64,000 bases of DNA, from contig JAWWUD010000100.1 of the NCBI GenBank assembly GCA_033964015.1, forward strand, positions 248,001-312,000, read 5' to 3'. Of this stretch, positions 1 through 12,450 are shown one piece after another. Every line of letters starts with the position of its first letter. Position 1 is the first letter of the stretch. The notes under the pieces are model-generated. The model saw only the letters and a program-made list of their open reading frames with translations, was not told where the DNA came from and made no database searches. Position numbers and translations under genes: made by a program. The DNA is from Scolanthus callimorphus (lineage: Eukaryota; Cnidaria; Anthozoa; Actiniaria; Edwardsiidae).

Positions 1-686
1 CGCCGCTTATTATAGTTGAAGTTGTCTATTTATCGACTTTGCCGTTTGATTTTACTTGAGTTCAGTTTTGTTTTGAGCTGTGGAAAACTTGGTTGGTTTC
101 CGAAAAAACTGCAACCAGCTTTTGTAGCTATGATTTGTACCACAATAATAAATAAGCTTATCAAATTTTAAATTAAAAATGGTTTTGTATGTCACGATTA
201 GCTCTTTCATTGTATCTTGGCACAAAAAATCCCCTTTGAAAAATTTCCCGCGTTGGCCTTGAGTGACGCATGACATCATGATTCGTGACCGGAAGTGGCT
301 CGAAATCTATTTTTAGATTCATTAGATTCATTGGACAAGAAATCACTCGTGAAAGCGCGCCGGCTCTTTTCGAAGCAAAAACACTGACGCCATTCTTGTA
401 AAACCAGCCAAACCAGTCAAGTACGTCCACGATCCTGGACGAGGTTATGACATTTGTGTGCAGAGGCCACTTCAAGAAGTGTCCTCTGCTAGCAGAGAAC
501 CAGCGATTCCAAACCTGTTTCCGAATTTCACACTTCGCTCGGTTGCTTGGAAATCTTAATTATAACTTTTAACTTGTGAATTCATGATATTTTAATCCGA
601 AAAAAACAACTTTCCCCAACAGGAAACGTTTGATTTGCACTGATGCCAGAGCATTGTGTATCTAAAATCGCTCATTTCCCTAATAG
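1..686. other. Non-coding flank, no gene recognised
   Basis: No convincing coding exon is visible. A near-perfect 26-bp inverted repeat lies at about 462-487 (arms agagg.cacttc / gaagtg.cctct, one mismatch). Two splice-acceptor-like sites, cccaacag ending at 622 and cctaatag ending at 686, precede the first conserved coding stretch of the next gene. That gene's 5' exon may therefore lie here or left of the window. Confidence 0.4.
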
Positions 687-3600
687 GATGTGAAAACAAT
701 CCTTTGTTGAGCGAGCCTCCAAGGAAACGTATTCATTTAGAAGCTCAAGAAAAGGAGTGTATTATTCATTGTACGGACGGATGTGGAGAATTGTCAAGTC
801 TGAAAGATTTACAGTCGTGGGACTCGCTTGTGAAGGCCGCTGACATCAGAACGTACAGACCTATTATTGACCTGCAGGAGAGTTTGACGGCTGGTGAGGT
901 CCCAAAAATTTCGTACCACCGAAAATGCCGTACAATTTTCACTATGAAGAAAGACCTTGATAGGATCACGAAAGCTACCAGTTGTGAGTCCGTCGAGTCT
1001 GTGTTGACAAATGCGGAGAGCAGGAGATCAAGTAGAGGAAACCCAACCAAGAGTACCACCTATGAACGCATTTGTATTTTATGCAACAAAGAAAGTAAAT
1101 ATGCTAAAGAAAAACAAACGCGCGGGAAACTAACCCAGTGCACTGACCTTCCTAGTGATCAAACGATCAGAAGAATAGCAACAGATAGACATGATACTAA
1201 GATTCTTGCAGCCGTGTCACGAGAGCTTGTAGCGGCGGAAGCCTGCTATCATTCCTCGTGTTACAGAGATTACACAAGGCCTAATTATGAGTCTTCAAGC
1301 GTTTCCAGCAAAAGAGAGGACGGAGAGTACAGTCTTATAGAGTGAAACGCTATGGAAAAACTGTTCGACTACATCAGGTCTGCTTTACTGTTAATGCAAG
1401 AACTGGGCGCACAAGAGATTAGAGAATCAACAAAAAACCATCTTCGCAGAAAGCTCGAGAAGGAATTCGAAACACTGCTTAGCTTCGAAGATCTCCTAGG
1501 AAATAATCGTCTGTTTGTGATACCCGCGACTTTGTCGAGATTACAGCTAGCTAAAGAAGTCGCACAGCTAACGGAACGCCAGTCCTTATTGTCTAACACT
1601 CCATCGAAAATAAAGACATTAGGTAAAGTTGCACTCGACATGAGAGAGTCAATCCTTTCAGCAAGTTATAACATGTCATGGCCTCCGCAGCCGTCCGAAC
1701 TCACCAGTGATGGAATACAGATTCCCGACAATGTACGAGCATTTCTTTCCACACTCCTTTCTGGTAGTACCGAAGGTCTCGATCAGTCCTCAGAGAGAGT
1801 GCAGTGTCTCGTCAACTCTTTCGGACAAGACCTGGTTTTCGGAGTGACTTGCGGACGAGTCAAGACCCCCAAGCATATTCTTCTCCCATACGCCATCAAA
1901 ACCTTGACCAACAACGTAGATGCCATTTAGGTTATCAATCGCTGTGGCCACGGTGTTTCGTACTCTCAGATCGAGGAGATGAACACGGCACTTTGTCTTC
2001 AGAAACTGGCTGCAACACCTGAAGATATGGCTCCACTACCAGACAACATTAAGCCATATATAAATACGTCGCTCGCGTGGGACAATATAGATCGTTTAGA
2101 GGAGACATTATCTGGCGAAGGGACATCTCATCGGGTGAATGGGATAGCAATACAAGCGCGGCATTATGGCCCACATCCGCCCGTGGACGAGACGATGCCT
2201 GCTACAGAGAAGTCTAAGAAGCGTAGTGTTGATGTCATGTTAAACCAGGAACTCCCAGTTTACAACGCTGGTAATCGACAAGGACCTCCAAAAATCTGCT
2301 ATGGATTCTGATGCGTCTTCACGATGTCGAAAACAAAACAGTCAGTGGGTGGACAGGCTTTAATATCAGCGTGAGGATAATATTGGATATCTTCCTACCA
2401 TAAACGCGCCCGCTACCAACATGTCCACTGTACTTGAAGTGTTACGTCAGTCAAAGAAAATCAAAGCGACGCTCAAGCTCAACACCATTGTCGTCGTATT
2501 TGACCAGGCATTGTACGCCAAAGCCGCGGAAGCACAGTGAAGATTTTAACGAAGTCATTTTAAGAATGGGAGTGTTTCATGCCCTTTGTACGTTGTTGGG
2601 GATACTTGGTAAGAGGTTCCAAGATGCCGGCTTGAGAGACATATGCGTTGAATCGCAGGTTATTGCGGAGGGCTCAATAGCGGGAGTAATGGAGAGACGG
2701 AAAAATAACCGTGCCGTTAGGCTGCATAAGCTGGTTTATGAAGCGCGATCAATGATCTCAAGAACTTGCGAGACAACATCTGCGAGGCAGAGTACACGGT
2801 TTATACGCTCTTCCTTCGCACTGAGAATGGTAAGCTGTCAGAGTACTGGGTATCTTACATTGATTTGGTAGAGATTCTCCTTTCGATGATAAGGGCTTCT
2901 AAAAAAGGTGACTGGAGTCTCCACCTTTGCTCAATCAGGTCCCTCATACCGTGGTGCTTTGCATATGATAATATAAACTATGCAAGATACCTATCAGCAT
3001 ACCTATCCGAGATGTCACACCCTGATGTACTGCGGTATCTAAGATCCGGAGGTTTTAGTGTACAGATCGGCGAAGATAACCCATTTGGGAAAAAAACCGG
3101 TGGACCAGACGTGCGAGGAAACAGTAAAAAAAAACACTCAAACTCCTGGGGGGACCAAGGGCTTCAGCCTCAAACCCATGGCTCTTAACAAGTACTACCT
3201 CGTACCGAGTATCGAAGCTTTTTTCTGAAGAACTTGAAAGAGATGCTGCACTTGAAACATTCAGGGAAGAGATGAAGCAGATGTGCAATCCATACTCGCG
3301 ACCCTGGAGGGCTGGGTGAGCCCATTTGAAGGCCAGCAAGACCTCATTTGCTTATCAACTGGAAAGGTAAAGCAGGGGGTTTCTCGAGATATAAATTTGT
3401 ATGCCCCTAAGATTCTAAGATTGCGCGTTTTTACATTTTTTTTATTATTATCTTTTTTGTCTGTGTGATTATTTTTAGGTCGCAAGTGAGAAAGTCTCTA
3501 ATGACTTGCTGCAAGCGAAAGATCTAGGAGAAAGAGCCTACAGACGTTTCAGCGCAGAAAGACTAGCAGCTAACCCGCCAACGGCAAAGTTCTATGACCC

Positions 3601-5130
3601 CTTGAAAAAGGCAAAGCTCAAGACCTTCAGTGACATGAAAAAGACGATGAAGCTTCGCAAGGGAACCTCGAAGGAAATAGTCCTCAAGGCCGACCGCGCT
3701 GTGTTTGGGCAGATGATAGTTATCGCTGAAGCAAGAGAGCTAAGCATGAAAGAAGTCCTCACATATCCGCTGGGTCCTCTGCCTTGGTCTCTGGCCACCA
3801 CTGATGGTTCTTTGAAGAAAACACCGAAAGCAACATTGGCAAAAGATCTAAACAAAGATGTCCCAGCAGTTGACAACCTTCCAAACAATAATACTTGTAT
3901 TTTTGATGGAATGGCGATGGTGCAAAGGCTTGAGGGTGACATGACGACCTTCAGAGAAATCGCGGATATCCTGTTAGCGATGGCCCTAAGAGAAGGAGCG
4001 TCGAGCAGAAGAATTGATGTCGTCTTCGATGACTATAGGAAGACATCCATCAAAAATGCAGAGATATAAAAAAAGGGGTGCGGAAACTGCAAAAAACCTA
4101 CCGAGATATCAGACCTGAACATAGACTCCCGCAATGGAGAAAGTTTCTGGCTAATCCGAGAACAAGCAGCAGCTGATCCAGTTCGTTGTGAACCAATGGC
4201 GCGGGGAACGTTGTAGGGGGAGCGTTGTAGGGGGAAACTTGGATCGCGGAAACTTTATGCCACAGCTGGAGAACAATGTTTTGAGATCTCGGCCCAAGCT
4301 TCGGAACTGTGCCCAGAGCTTCGATGCACACAAGAGGAGGCGGACACCAGACTCGTTTTGCATGCACATCATGCAGGACGGAATGGGTCTGATACGATCG
4401 TGATCGCGTCTGATGACACTGACACTGATGATACATCGACATATCCAAAGTCATCGAGCGCCGCGGATCTGCACTATGCAGATGCTTGCCAGGATTCCAT
4501 GCTTACACTGGCTGTGATACCGGCAGCGCCTTTTCCGGGAAAGGGAAACTGGTTCCCTTGAAGCTGGTAAAACGAAATGCAGAATTCAGAGAGCTTTTCT
4601 AAGTGCTTGGTACTGAATGGGAAGTCACAGATGACTTGTTTACCAGATTGCAGGAGTTCACCTGTCAGATGTATAGCGCTAATCCTGGAACAGATGACAT
4701 CAATGACATTCGGTACCGATTGTTCTGCGCAAGAAGAGGAGATATCGACTCAAGCCAACTTCCACCATGCGCAGACCCACAGCGAAAGCACTGTGAAAGA
4801 GCGAATTACCAGGCTGCGATATGGCGCCGTAGCTTACAAAGCTGTCCTCAGATTCCCTCTCCTGTCGATCATGGATGGAGCCTTGAGGACGACCAACTGG
4901 TCATAGATTAGATGAGCGGGGAACCAGCACCACAGGCTATTCTATAGTTGCTGTCGTGTCAGTGTAAGAGAAAGTGTGAGTTGTCACAGTGTACATGCCT
5001 TTCCAATGGTTTAAAGTGTACAGACCTTTGCCGTTTACAAGACTGCGACAATCGAAATGAGGTTCCTGATGATCCATTAATCGACGAGGACAATGACTCA
5101 GATGACGATGAGGATGATGATGATGAGTAA
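687..5130 (+). pseudogene. Decayed multi-copy protein with C-terminal tesmin/TSO1-like CXC motif
   Basis: One long conserved protein can be followed through several breaks. It starts with a Cys/His-rich N-terminal part (CIIHCTDGC, YHRKCR, ICILCNKE, ACYHSSCYRDYT). The middle has VVVFDQALYAKAAEA and GKRFQDAGLRDICVESQVI. Next come VDVVFDDYRKTSIKNA and DTIVIASDDTD, an acidic pattern reminiscent of PIN/5'-nuclease folds (inference), then HAYTGCDTGSAFSGKGK. It ends with a CXC domain at about 4960-5070 (CQCKRKCELSQCTC ... CRLQDCDNR). In-frame stops sit at 1343-1345 and 1928-1930 and near 4909 and 4943, with further frameshifts near 2310-2540, 2870, 3200 and 4070-4620. A GT-AG intron remains at 3367-3478, so this is not a processed retrocopy. 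I recognise the family from cnidarian and fish genomes as high-copy and uncharacterised; its function is unknown. Confidence 0.7.
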
Positions 5131-5296
5131 TTTGTATCTCTGGAGGCTGCTCGCACTGAATGGCAGTGCCTCGGACTGCAAGTTAACAACATTTTATGCT
5201 ATTTTTGATAGATAACTTGTCAAAAGGTCATGAGACCCAATAGAAATGTGTTTCTTGTAATATAGACACCATTCTGATAACAATTCCAAAGTAAAA

Positions 5297-7521
5297 ATGC
5301 TTTACACCCCTAAGAAGTCGTACTCGAAAAAGCAGGAGAAACACAACCGTTTCAATCAGACAATTGTGCCATTTGACAACCCAATCCACTACAAGTTGCT
5401 GTATCCAGATAAGAAGACCTAAGTGAATAGCACGCTTTCTTGGGTAAAAACAGGCGACCAAACGTTCACTATCAAGAAGTATAAAGAAGAGCTGGGAAAA
5501 CCTTACAGTGCAATAACATTATTTAGAGTGAAAAGTATCGATTACCTCGGGTCTATAAACAAGAACATGTTTGATATGTTCAATGACTCTGACGGTGGTG
5601 GTGATTCTGATGATGAAAATGATGTAAGTTCGCAGAGTTTGCCAACTGCTGTTCATCGATCATCGATCAGACCTTCAGCAACTGCTGATTCTTCAACTTC
5701 AACTGGTGTTCATCATTCATCAACAAGAACTTCAGCAGAAGATGATGTACAGGTTAGACTGAAGGCTTGTTCCATTATAATCGAAAGTGATTATGGCAGA
5801 GGATCGCAAGTGCTTTGTTTTTGCTGCTAGTAGTGTTTTGCAATGAGGTTCGGGCAAGACTGTGGCCACATGACACCAAATACACACGGCCACAGGCTTC
5901 ACTGAGACTCACACCATCATAGCTCATGACCACTTGGGCCAGGATCCTGGATTTTCAGTTGCCACAGCTTATTAACATCCAAAGATCTATTCAAGCTCTA
6001 AGTGAAGAAGAAACAAGAGAAATCGCACAGAAATTACTCAAAGCTGATTGTGCTGATGAATTTAAAGACATTAAGGACAAAAACATGAAGTGGTTGTTAG
6101 ACCATGGTCTAAGTTTCAACTGCCAGAGTGGTAAAGACATGTGCATCCAGGTAGTCAAGGAGACACTGTTCTACAGGTAACTTACATTAGTTTACAGTGC
6201 ACATATTCTTTTAAGGAAAATTAAACAAACATTTTTGGAGAGCCTAGGGACTTGGGGTGAGAAGAAAAAAGGGGGACACAAACGCCTTGTGAATAAAAGA
6301 AAATTCAGTGCTTTTTGAAAGAGGTCCAATGCATCTGCAAGGGCAACCTAACTTAAAAGGATCAACACAATACAAATAGCAGTGACGTAGCGAGCAGCAT
6401 AGGAGTGACAATTATAGTAGTTATAAAATTGTGTATTTCAATCCAAGAACTGTATTATTTTGTTATCCAGGGTAAAGCCATCCATGGACCAGTTTATAGA
6501 AGGAATGGATTCCGTTGGGAAGCTCTACTCTAACTTTGTCAAGAAGTGGCCTATTGCCTTCTGTCCTATGTTCATTTACGTTGATGAGCCACTAACAACA
6601 AACCAGTTCAGAGGTATTTATGCTGTTGTATGGTCAGAGGAAGGCACCAACGAAAGGGAAGCAGAAGAAGAGAGTGTCTATTGTTTTGATCAGTTTTTGG
6701 CAAAAGTAATGTAACACACAGTAATGTAATATTAAGTAGCACTAACCGGAACAGTATGTTTTGTGGATCTGAGACCACATATGCTCGCTGAAGGAAACAT
6801 AGGCGGTCAACGGTCCACTAAACATACTGCACTCCCAGCATTCCAGTCAAGAAGTGCTTTATTATCACATGGCTTGAAATTAAGAAATAATCATATTTGT
6901 CATTTTACACCTTGTACCTTGATTATGTATGTTGGTGTAATTCGTCAAAAATCTAGGCATAAATCCACATTATTTTCACCTAAGTGTAAAAAGTTGGGCA
7001 TAAAAGGAAAAATTTTAGGCATATTTACCCATGTATCTGGTGCAATTTCAAGCTCTGTTTCATCGAGTGTCAAAAAGAGAACAAAACAATAGATGCAGCT
7101 CTTCCCATTTCATGAAATTTTATTTTTTTGCAAACCCACATGTGACTTTTGCCTGCGATGTTTTCTTGGTTATGTGACTTCCGGTTTTTATATTTCCCAG
7201 TGAATAACATATTATTTCTTGGGTCCATAACTTTTAGTTAATAGCAGAATTACTGTCCTACAGGCTGCAAGTGGTACTCTTCCATGCTCTTTGACCGACC
7301 TTCTAATATTCATCACTGGAGCTGATCGTGTGCCACCTAATGGGTTGAAAAAGGTCATTAAAGTCAAGTTTTTTGATGTTGAAGCAAACACAAAACGAAA
7401 ACCTTTTGCTTCAACTTGTGCACTAGAGATAACCATCCCCCGGGGAATTGTTGAGAGTGAGGCTTTCAATGAGCTCATGGTAAGTGCCCTTTGGGATAGC
7501 ATTGGCTTTGGGAAAGTTTAG
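5297..7521 (+). pseudogene. HECT-type E3 ubiquitin ligase-like gene (G2E3-like C-terminal region), four exons
   Basis: Exons 5297-5752, 5959-6176, 6471-6705 and 7264-7521 join in frame at GT-AG sites and give about 388 residues. Exon 1 ends in a Ser/Asp-rich linker (DGGGDSDDEND). Exons 2-4 match the end of HECT domains of the G2/M-phase-specific E3 type: KPSMDQFIEGMDS, GTNEREAEEESV, LLIFITGADRVPP. They then give the catalytic-Cys loop FASTCALEITIPRG and the terminal WDSIGFGKV. HECT ligases form a thioester on that Cys before passing ubiquitin to a substrate. One TAA stop at 5420-5422 breaks exon 1, so either the true start lies downstream or the gene is dead. The HECT N-lobe is short compared with the full family. 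Exon 1 is not recognised. Confidence 0.7.
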
Positions 7522-8730
7522 ATATACTCACTAAAGAGGAAGTTTTAGGAGCCCTTTTTATCGTTCCTCCTTTATTAGAATAACATGAATTTCAATACAA
7601 TACAGTTATTTTAATAAAGTTGCATTTTAACTACTAGTCATGTATTGCCTAGTGTAGTGTGATGGAAGAAGCAAAAACAAAAAATTATTTTTGTACTCCA
7701 TGCTAGAATTTTACTTGAATGCCAAAAGGGTGTCTAGAAAACAATCAATATTGTGTGGTTCCAGAAAATAAATATCCCCCCTCCAGAATTTCCAATGCCC
7801 TTCCATGTGAAGGGGGAATATTTTCTGGTACCACACATAATATGAGAGAGAGATACCAGTCCAACCACTGGATCCAACTACTAGTCATTCTCAGCCTCTG
7901 TGACCAAGAATAAAATCAGCGTGACCAATGGTGAATGACATTTTGTAACTCAAATTTGTAATATTACGACAAACATAACAGTGCCCTTTTCCTTCTAGTT
8001 CCACAGTCACCAGAAAAAAAAATATTTTGCAGGTTGCCCCTTATTCCATTTTAGAATGGTAAAAAATAAAATGCAAGCATGTCTCACAGTACAACAACGC
8101 AAGGTGTATTCATATACATAGACAAGACATGAAAAATCACTCACCAAGCTGGTATTTCTAAAAAACATTTTATCACAGTATTTTCCAAATGTTCTCGATT
8201 TGCTTCTTGGATGTGGCCTTGTTATCAAAGGGAACAAGAGGATGTACAGTAGGTTTGCTACATGTTTAGACTCACTTAAATATGTTTCTAGTTATAGTAC
8301 CATGCTCAGGGTTATCTTTGGTTTAGATACAGTTTCCCAAATCCCTGTTTGTATTGCCATACATTGTCTGCTATTTTAAGCTCTCATCAGAGACCACCTT
8401 ATCAATGCGACCAGCTACACTAGCGTTATATTGGTTAGCTCTTGTTAGTGGCCACAATGTTTTTTTTTGTCTTGAAACAGCAGCTATTGACTGATAAATG
8501 TAATAATTACTGCAAGTTGAAGTCACATGAGCAATGGTAATGCCACTTAGTGTTTTGTTTATGATGGTATTATACTATATGAACAGTTTTATACACAAAA
8601 TGTTGTAAATCAAAGGAGTCACTACAGCATCATAGCTGTATCATTTTGCAATAAGCTCTAATAAGTGACCAACAGCTATTGTTTGACTAAGTGGCCTCAT
8701 AAGCGACCAACTGCATTAACGACCGTAATT
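7522..8730. other. Intergenic, AT-rich, holds one foldback element
   Basis: I see no coding signal over these 1.2 kb apart from the short palindromic element at 7752-7837, listed separately. The region lies between two convergent genes, the HECT-like gene (+) and the integrase-core gene (-). Confidence 0.5.
7752..7837. repeat. 86-bp foldback/MITE-like element, family A
   Basis: The left end TGTGTGGTTCCAGAAAAT is mirrored by attttctggtaccacaca at the right end, with a short C-rich/G-rich interior. The same termini occur at 48751-48876, and related termini flank the hairpins at 58-60 kb. Flanks are AT-rich (caatat / taatat) and no certain target duplication can be called. Confidence 0.7.
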
Positions 8731-9532
8731 TCAATTCCTGAGGTTGTCGCTTACGAGGACTTCAACTGTACAAAACTTTAATTTGACTGCAATGCCTTGA
8801 ATTTCTGGAAAAGGAAGAGGGCCTCTCTCATTTTCTGGAAATGTGAGGTCATTAATTTCCATAATATGCAGGAAGTAGTCTGTGTAGAGATCAATGTCAC
8901 AATTATCTTTGTTTGATTCACATTCTTGTTCCATTTCCTTGATTTTGTCGTGAGAAACATTAACCACACAGTCCACAAATCCAACACTTTCAGGTAAGTA
9001 ATATAGGATATCTGGTACACCAGCAACAGTGTCGTGTCTGGACTTTCTTATGTAGTGACTATTCCAATGGTCCTTGACAAATTCAAGCTCCGCTTGTAAA
9101 AGCCTTGAGAAGCAAAACCACAAGCACTTCATATCAAACTCATTACCAAGCTCAAGTATATCAGCATCAACCATATCCTTGAACCAGTTGATCCAAAAGC
9201 TGGAACGGCTTTTCCTAAATGATGACCTCCATCCTTCAATTCTCTGGTTTGCAGAAGATGAGCCAATTGGTGAGCCTTCTCTTTGGAAAACTCATCATTG
9301 CATTCTGCTCGGAAATAGCATTGCATTCCAGCAATAATGACATTTTCAGAGCCACTGTCTGACCGTACTATTCTGGGACATCCATTTATCTTGTCAACTG
9401 CATCAAGATAAAACTTGGCAGTAACCTTGGGGTCATTGTTAGAATGCTAAAGCTCAAGCCATAAAATCCGTCTGCTGAAACCACATATACAGCCATGAAT
9501 TGGGAATCCATATGGCTTGAGCTTGTCATAAC
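8731..9532 (-). pseudogene. Integrase-core-domain protein, 3' exon (DDE-type, transposon-derived)
   Basis: The minus-strand exon opens after an acceptor (ttatgtgcag). It reads YDKLKPYGFPIHG, SRRILWLEL, NNDPKV, SDSGSENVI, NQRIEGWRS, CLWFCFSRLLQ, FVKDHWNSHYIRKSR and PDILYYLPES. These are hallmarks of the eukaryotic integrase-core-domain family, common in cnidarians and fish, which has an RNase H-fold catalytic core. An in-frame stop (9447-9449 on the plus strand) and a frameshift near 9175 break it. The 5' exon of what is probably the same gene lies at 15219-15544, separated by the BEL/Pao insertion. I did not find the middle exon carrying the first catalytic Asp. Confidence 0.75.
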
Positions 9533-10149
9533 CTGCACATAAAGAAAAAGAACAATAATGAAATCTAGAATTATGGTGTACATGTAGGTTGTGGTTCTTT
9601 TGCACGCCAGCAAAGCTATAGTAAAATTCAAGTTTAAATAAAGTGATGTACTGTATGTGTTGGCATGAGCAAAATGGAAATCAAAAGAGTGAGTTCAGAG
9701 TTGAGAAAAAAGATACTCTATAGGAAATAGTAATACGATGTCGTACGGGAACTAATCCAGCCGTCAATGATAAGGCGCTAAATTCACCATCCAATGATAG
9801 GAGACCCCGAAGCTCTGAATCCTAGTGAGTGTCCCCAGGGTGAAGTTTCAGCAAGAAAAATAGCAAGACTAGAATCACTGAGGCAAAACGAACTACCACT
9901 AAAATAAAATTGAAAACACGGAAACTTCACCCTGGGACCAGGGTAACCACAGTACTACTAGTATGCTCGCAGAGGAGACTCTGGGGGCATCCATTTAAAT
10001 GACGTCGCTGATTGGCTAAATTTGAACGTTAGGGCATGTGTCAATGGTTGTCACCAGAGCGTCTCCCACGACGAGACGGGCCATGGAGAGCTGGGCTCGA
10101 GAATGCTACTTATACTAGGGAAGTTGTCAAAACACTTAACCACCTATGC
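9533..10149. other. Probable intron/spacer of the integrase-core gene with hairpin DNA
   Basis: No coding exon found. An inverted repeat of 16 bp (cccagggtgaagtttc at about 9834-9849, its complement at 9921-9936) brackets 71 bp. Shorter inverted motifs (gtctcc/ggagac) surround it out to about 10080, suggesting an old foldback insert. Confidence 0.45.
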
Positions 10150-10217
10150 AGCCTTCAACCAGGGCTTCTACTAACCGTCTAGATGCCATGCATATGATGT
10201 CTTAAACGAAGGGCATG
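10150..10217 (-). pseudogene. Integrase-core gene, fragment left of the BEL insertion
   Basis: Read on the minus strand from the target duplication, this gives HALRLRHHMH and, after a one-base shift, SRRLVEALVEG. It continues directly the RYMW that ends at 15219 in the other half. Together they form the helix region typical of this family. A donor-like site follows near 10140. Confidence 0.65.
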
Positions 10218-10475
10218 TGTTACGGACAGCCGCCGAATTTAGCGCGACGCGATATCGATTAGGAGAGACACGTGTAGTTATAGCGAGTCGCTTGTTTGTG
10301 AGTCAGTTGTGAGTCAAGTGGAAAGCCACAACGATCTTGTAAGTAGTTTATTTTCTTCTTTTATTGCCTAGATTGTAACTGAGATGTAGACATTCATTTG
10401 TTTAGGAACCGATCTTTGGTCAGCATCTGTAGAGTTGACATTATGTGGTATTAAAGAGTCGAAACAACGGCCACA
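10218..10475 (+). repeat. 5' LTR of the BEL/Pao element
   Basis: 258 bp, TGTTACGG...GGCCACA. From 10272 to 10475 it matches 15015-15218 with only a few differences (for example ttttattgcc against ttttactgcc, and cagcatctg against cagaatctg), which suggests a fairly recent insertion. The first ~54 bp are not matched by the 3' copy. Confidence 0.85.
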
Positions 10476-10498
10476 TTGAGTTCAAGATCGTGGCGAAG

Positions 10499-11133
10499 TG
10501 TTTTGGAGATTTTGCTGACCCGAAACTTTGTCACGGCGTGAAGATACAAGCTTCGAGCATCAAGGAAAGGGTTCGAACGGAGATCGAAGGAATCAAAGCT
10601 TCGAGAAAGGGTTTCTTGGCGTCCTTGACAAGGAAGACCGGAGAGTTGAAGAAACTGCTCCATGAAAATGCTGGTGTTGTGAAGGTCAAAGATAAGTGGC
10701 GAGAAACCAAGGATGCGAAGCAGCGATTCGAAGATATTTGTGATGTTTATTATTGTTTGCTTGACAGCCAGGATGAGAAAAGGATGCAGTTAATTATTAT
10801 CAACGAGAGTTAAAGAGGTATTGGAAGGGGGGTCACGCTGTGAAAGTGTCACGCCATCTGAATCAGCTAGTCAACGTCGTAGAAGGAGATCGAAGGGCTA
10901 AGTCAGTAAGTGAGACACGGGTGAAACTAAGCGCAAAAAACGCATCCCTTGAGGCAGAGGCAGCTTCCCTTGTGCAGCAGTTAACGATAGCCAAGAAAAG
11001 ACTTGACTTAGAACAGCAAGAGCTAGAACTGAAAATGCAGACAAAAATTGCTAAAGCGCGGGCCGAGGAGAGTGTATATGGGAAGTTTGAGCAACAGGAA
11101 CTGGGGAGGGTTGATAATGAACAGGGGGAGTAG
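10499..11133 (+). pseudogene. BEL/Pao gag, N-terminal coiled-coil part, frameshifted
   Basis: Directly downstream of the 5' LTR, a charged helical protein runs in one frame to DVYYCLLDSQDEK. It shifts near 10780 and continues as REL.RYW, then a long Glu/Lys/Gln-rich helix (VSETRVKLSAKN, LEQQELELKMQ). BEL/Pao gag N-termini are typically such helical proteins. It presumably formed the capsid precursor; the assignment rests on position and composition rather than a strong motif. Confidence 0.6.
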
Positions 11134-11162
11134 AATGCGAAGGGAAAACGGTACAGCAAGTC

Positions 11163-12311
11163 ATGTCTGGAGCTGGGGTTTTTCCAACCCCTGCCAAAAA
11201 CCACAGGGAGCCCAGCTCAGTTGAAATTGATCCCAGCAGCGGTGGGTCCATGGCACTCCCTGGTTCACATCTATGCAAAGCGACCCCTTCCCCTGCGCAA
11301 CCTGAGCATGCCGACCCAGAAAACTGCCCTTTTCTCCCCAGACCCAACTCCCTCTGCGCAAAACCACAGGGAGCCCGCAACAGCTGAAATTGATCCCAGT
11401 AATGGGGGGTCCACAGCATTCCCCAGCTCACACCTACCCAGGGCACTTAAGGCATGTGTCTAACAGCAAAAAATGCTAAAAATATGATAAAAAATTCTGT
11501 AAGGAAGAGAAAATATCTAGCACAAACAGTTATTCGTTAAGGTTGTTCCTCAAGTTGGGACAGTTCTATTGAAATATTTTGTAACCATGGTAACCAATTG
11601 CGTTACCTGGCAGAGCGTGACAAAGGCTTTTTTGCTTAGAAGCCACAGGAGGCATGGTAAATCAGTTTGGCCTTTTTTTGAAAGTGGTTAATAATGTTGA
11701 CTATCGGGTGTAAAATACAATTCAAATGAGGATGGCTGTCCAAGCAATTCTGATTTTGAGATATTGAGAAGTATCAAATTATATACCAGCAAAACCATAA
11801 TTGTAAGTAACATTTCCAGCCATCCTCATTTGATTTATTTGAGTGTCACTTTGCTCTTCTATATCACCAAAAAGTATAGCAAATATTATTTGTCTTCCTA
11901 CCCTCCCGAAGAGGTTAATCCAAAAATCGATTTTAAGGTCAAAGGTTGCGAGATTTGTTGCTATGGAGACCAAATGTCGTTAAGGTTGTTCAGAATGCCA
12001 AATGCAATTCATATTCAACAACTTCCATAAGCATATATAAAACCATTAAGAGATAGACCACCCCCTTGGTTTTGCGTCCGCCATATTGGATTTGGACCCA
12101 TGCCTTAAGTACCCTGAGATGCAGTATGACTCCTGTCCCAGCGCAACCTGAGTGTGTTGACCCAAAGAACTGTCTGGTCTCCCCAGACCCAACCCCCTCC
12201 GTGAAAAACCACAGGGTTCCCAAAATGAGTGCAGTTCCCAAAATTCAGACCAGTGTCTTGCCCGAGCAGAGGGGCAGTGATCCTGTCTCCCCATTCAACA
12301 TATCCACTTAA
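11163..12311 (+). repeat. Proline-rich gag repeat region split by an insert
   Basis: Imperfect repeats with a period near 170 bp encode a Pro-rich peptide. AACCACAGGGAGCCC recurs at about 11200 and 11365 and its diverged form at 12205. PAQPEHADPENC recurs as PAQPECVDPKNC. The two blocks (11163-11463 and 12115-12311) lie on either side of the insert at about 11535-11990. Confidence 0.6.
11535..11990. repeat. Non-autonomous insert with 15-bp flanking direct repeats
   Basis: The 15-mer TCGTTAAGGTTGTTC occurs at both ends (about 11535 and 11976). Inside is a 16-bp inverted repeat, caaatgaggatggctg at about 11727 and its complement ending near 11833. No protein is encoded. It interrupts the gag repeat region, so it probably entered after the BEL element or came with an earlier copy of it. 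Confidence 0.55.
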
Positions 12312-12450
12312 CCTCACTTATGGATAATCCATAAGTATTGATAGCACCTCCAGCTGTTTAATATCAATTATCTTCGTTCTATAAAGACTATGAATACTCT
12401 AAAATGTATGAACACTCTAAAATTCTCCGAACGAAAAAAAAAAACAGCCG

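Noticed and set aside
11163..11463. Collagen-like or mucin gene from the Pro-rich frames
   Set aside because: The Pro-rich peptide lies in the gag region of the BEL/Pao element, and the repeated frames exist on both strands because of the DNA repeat.
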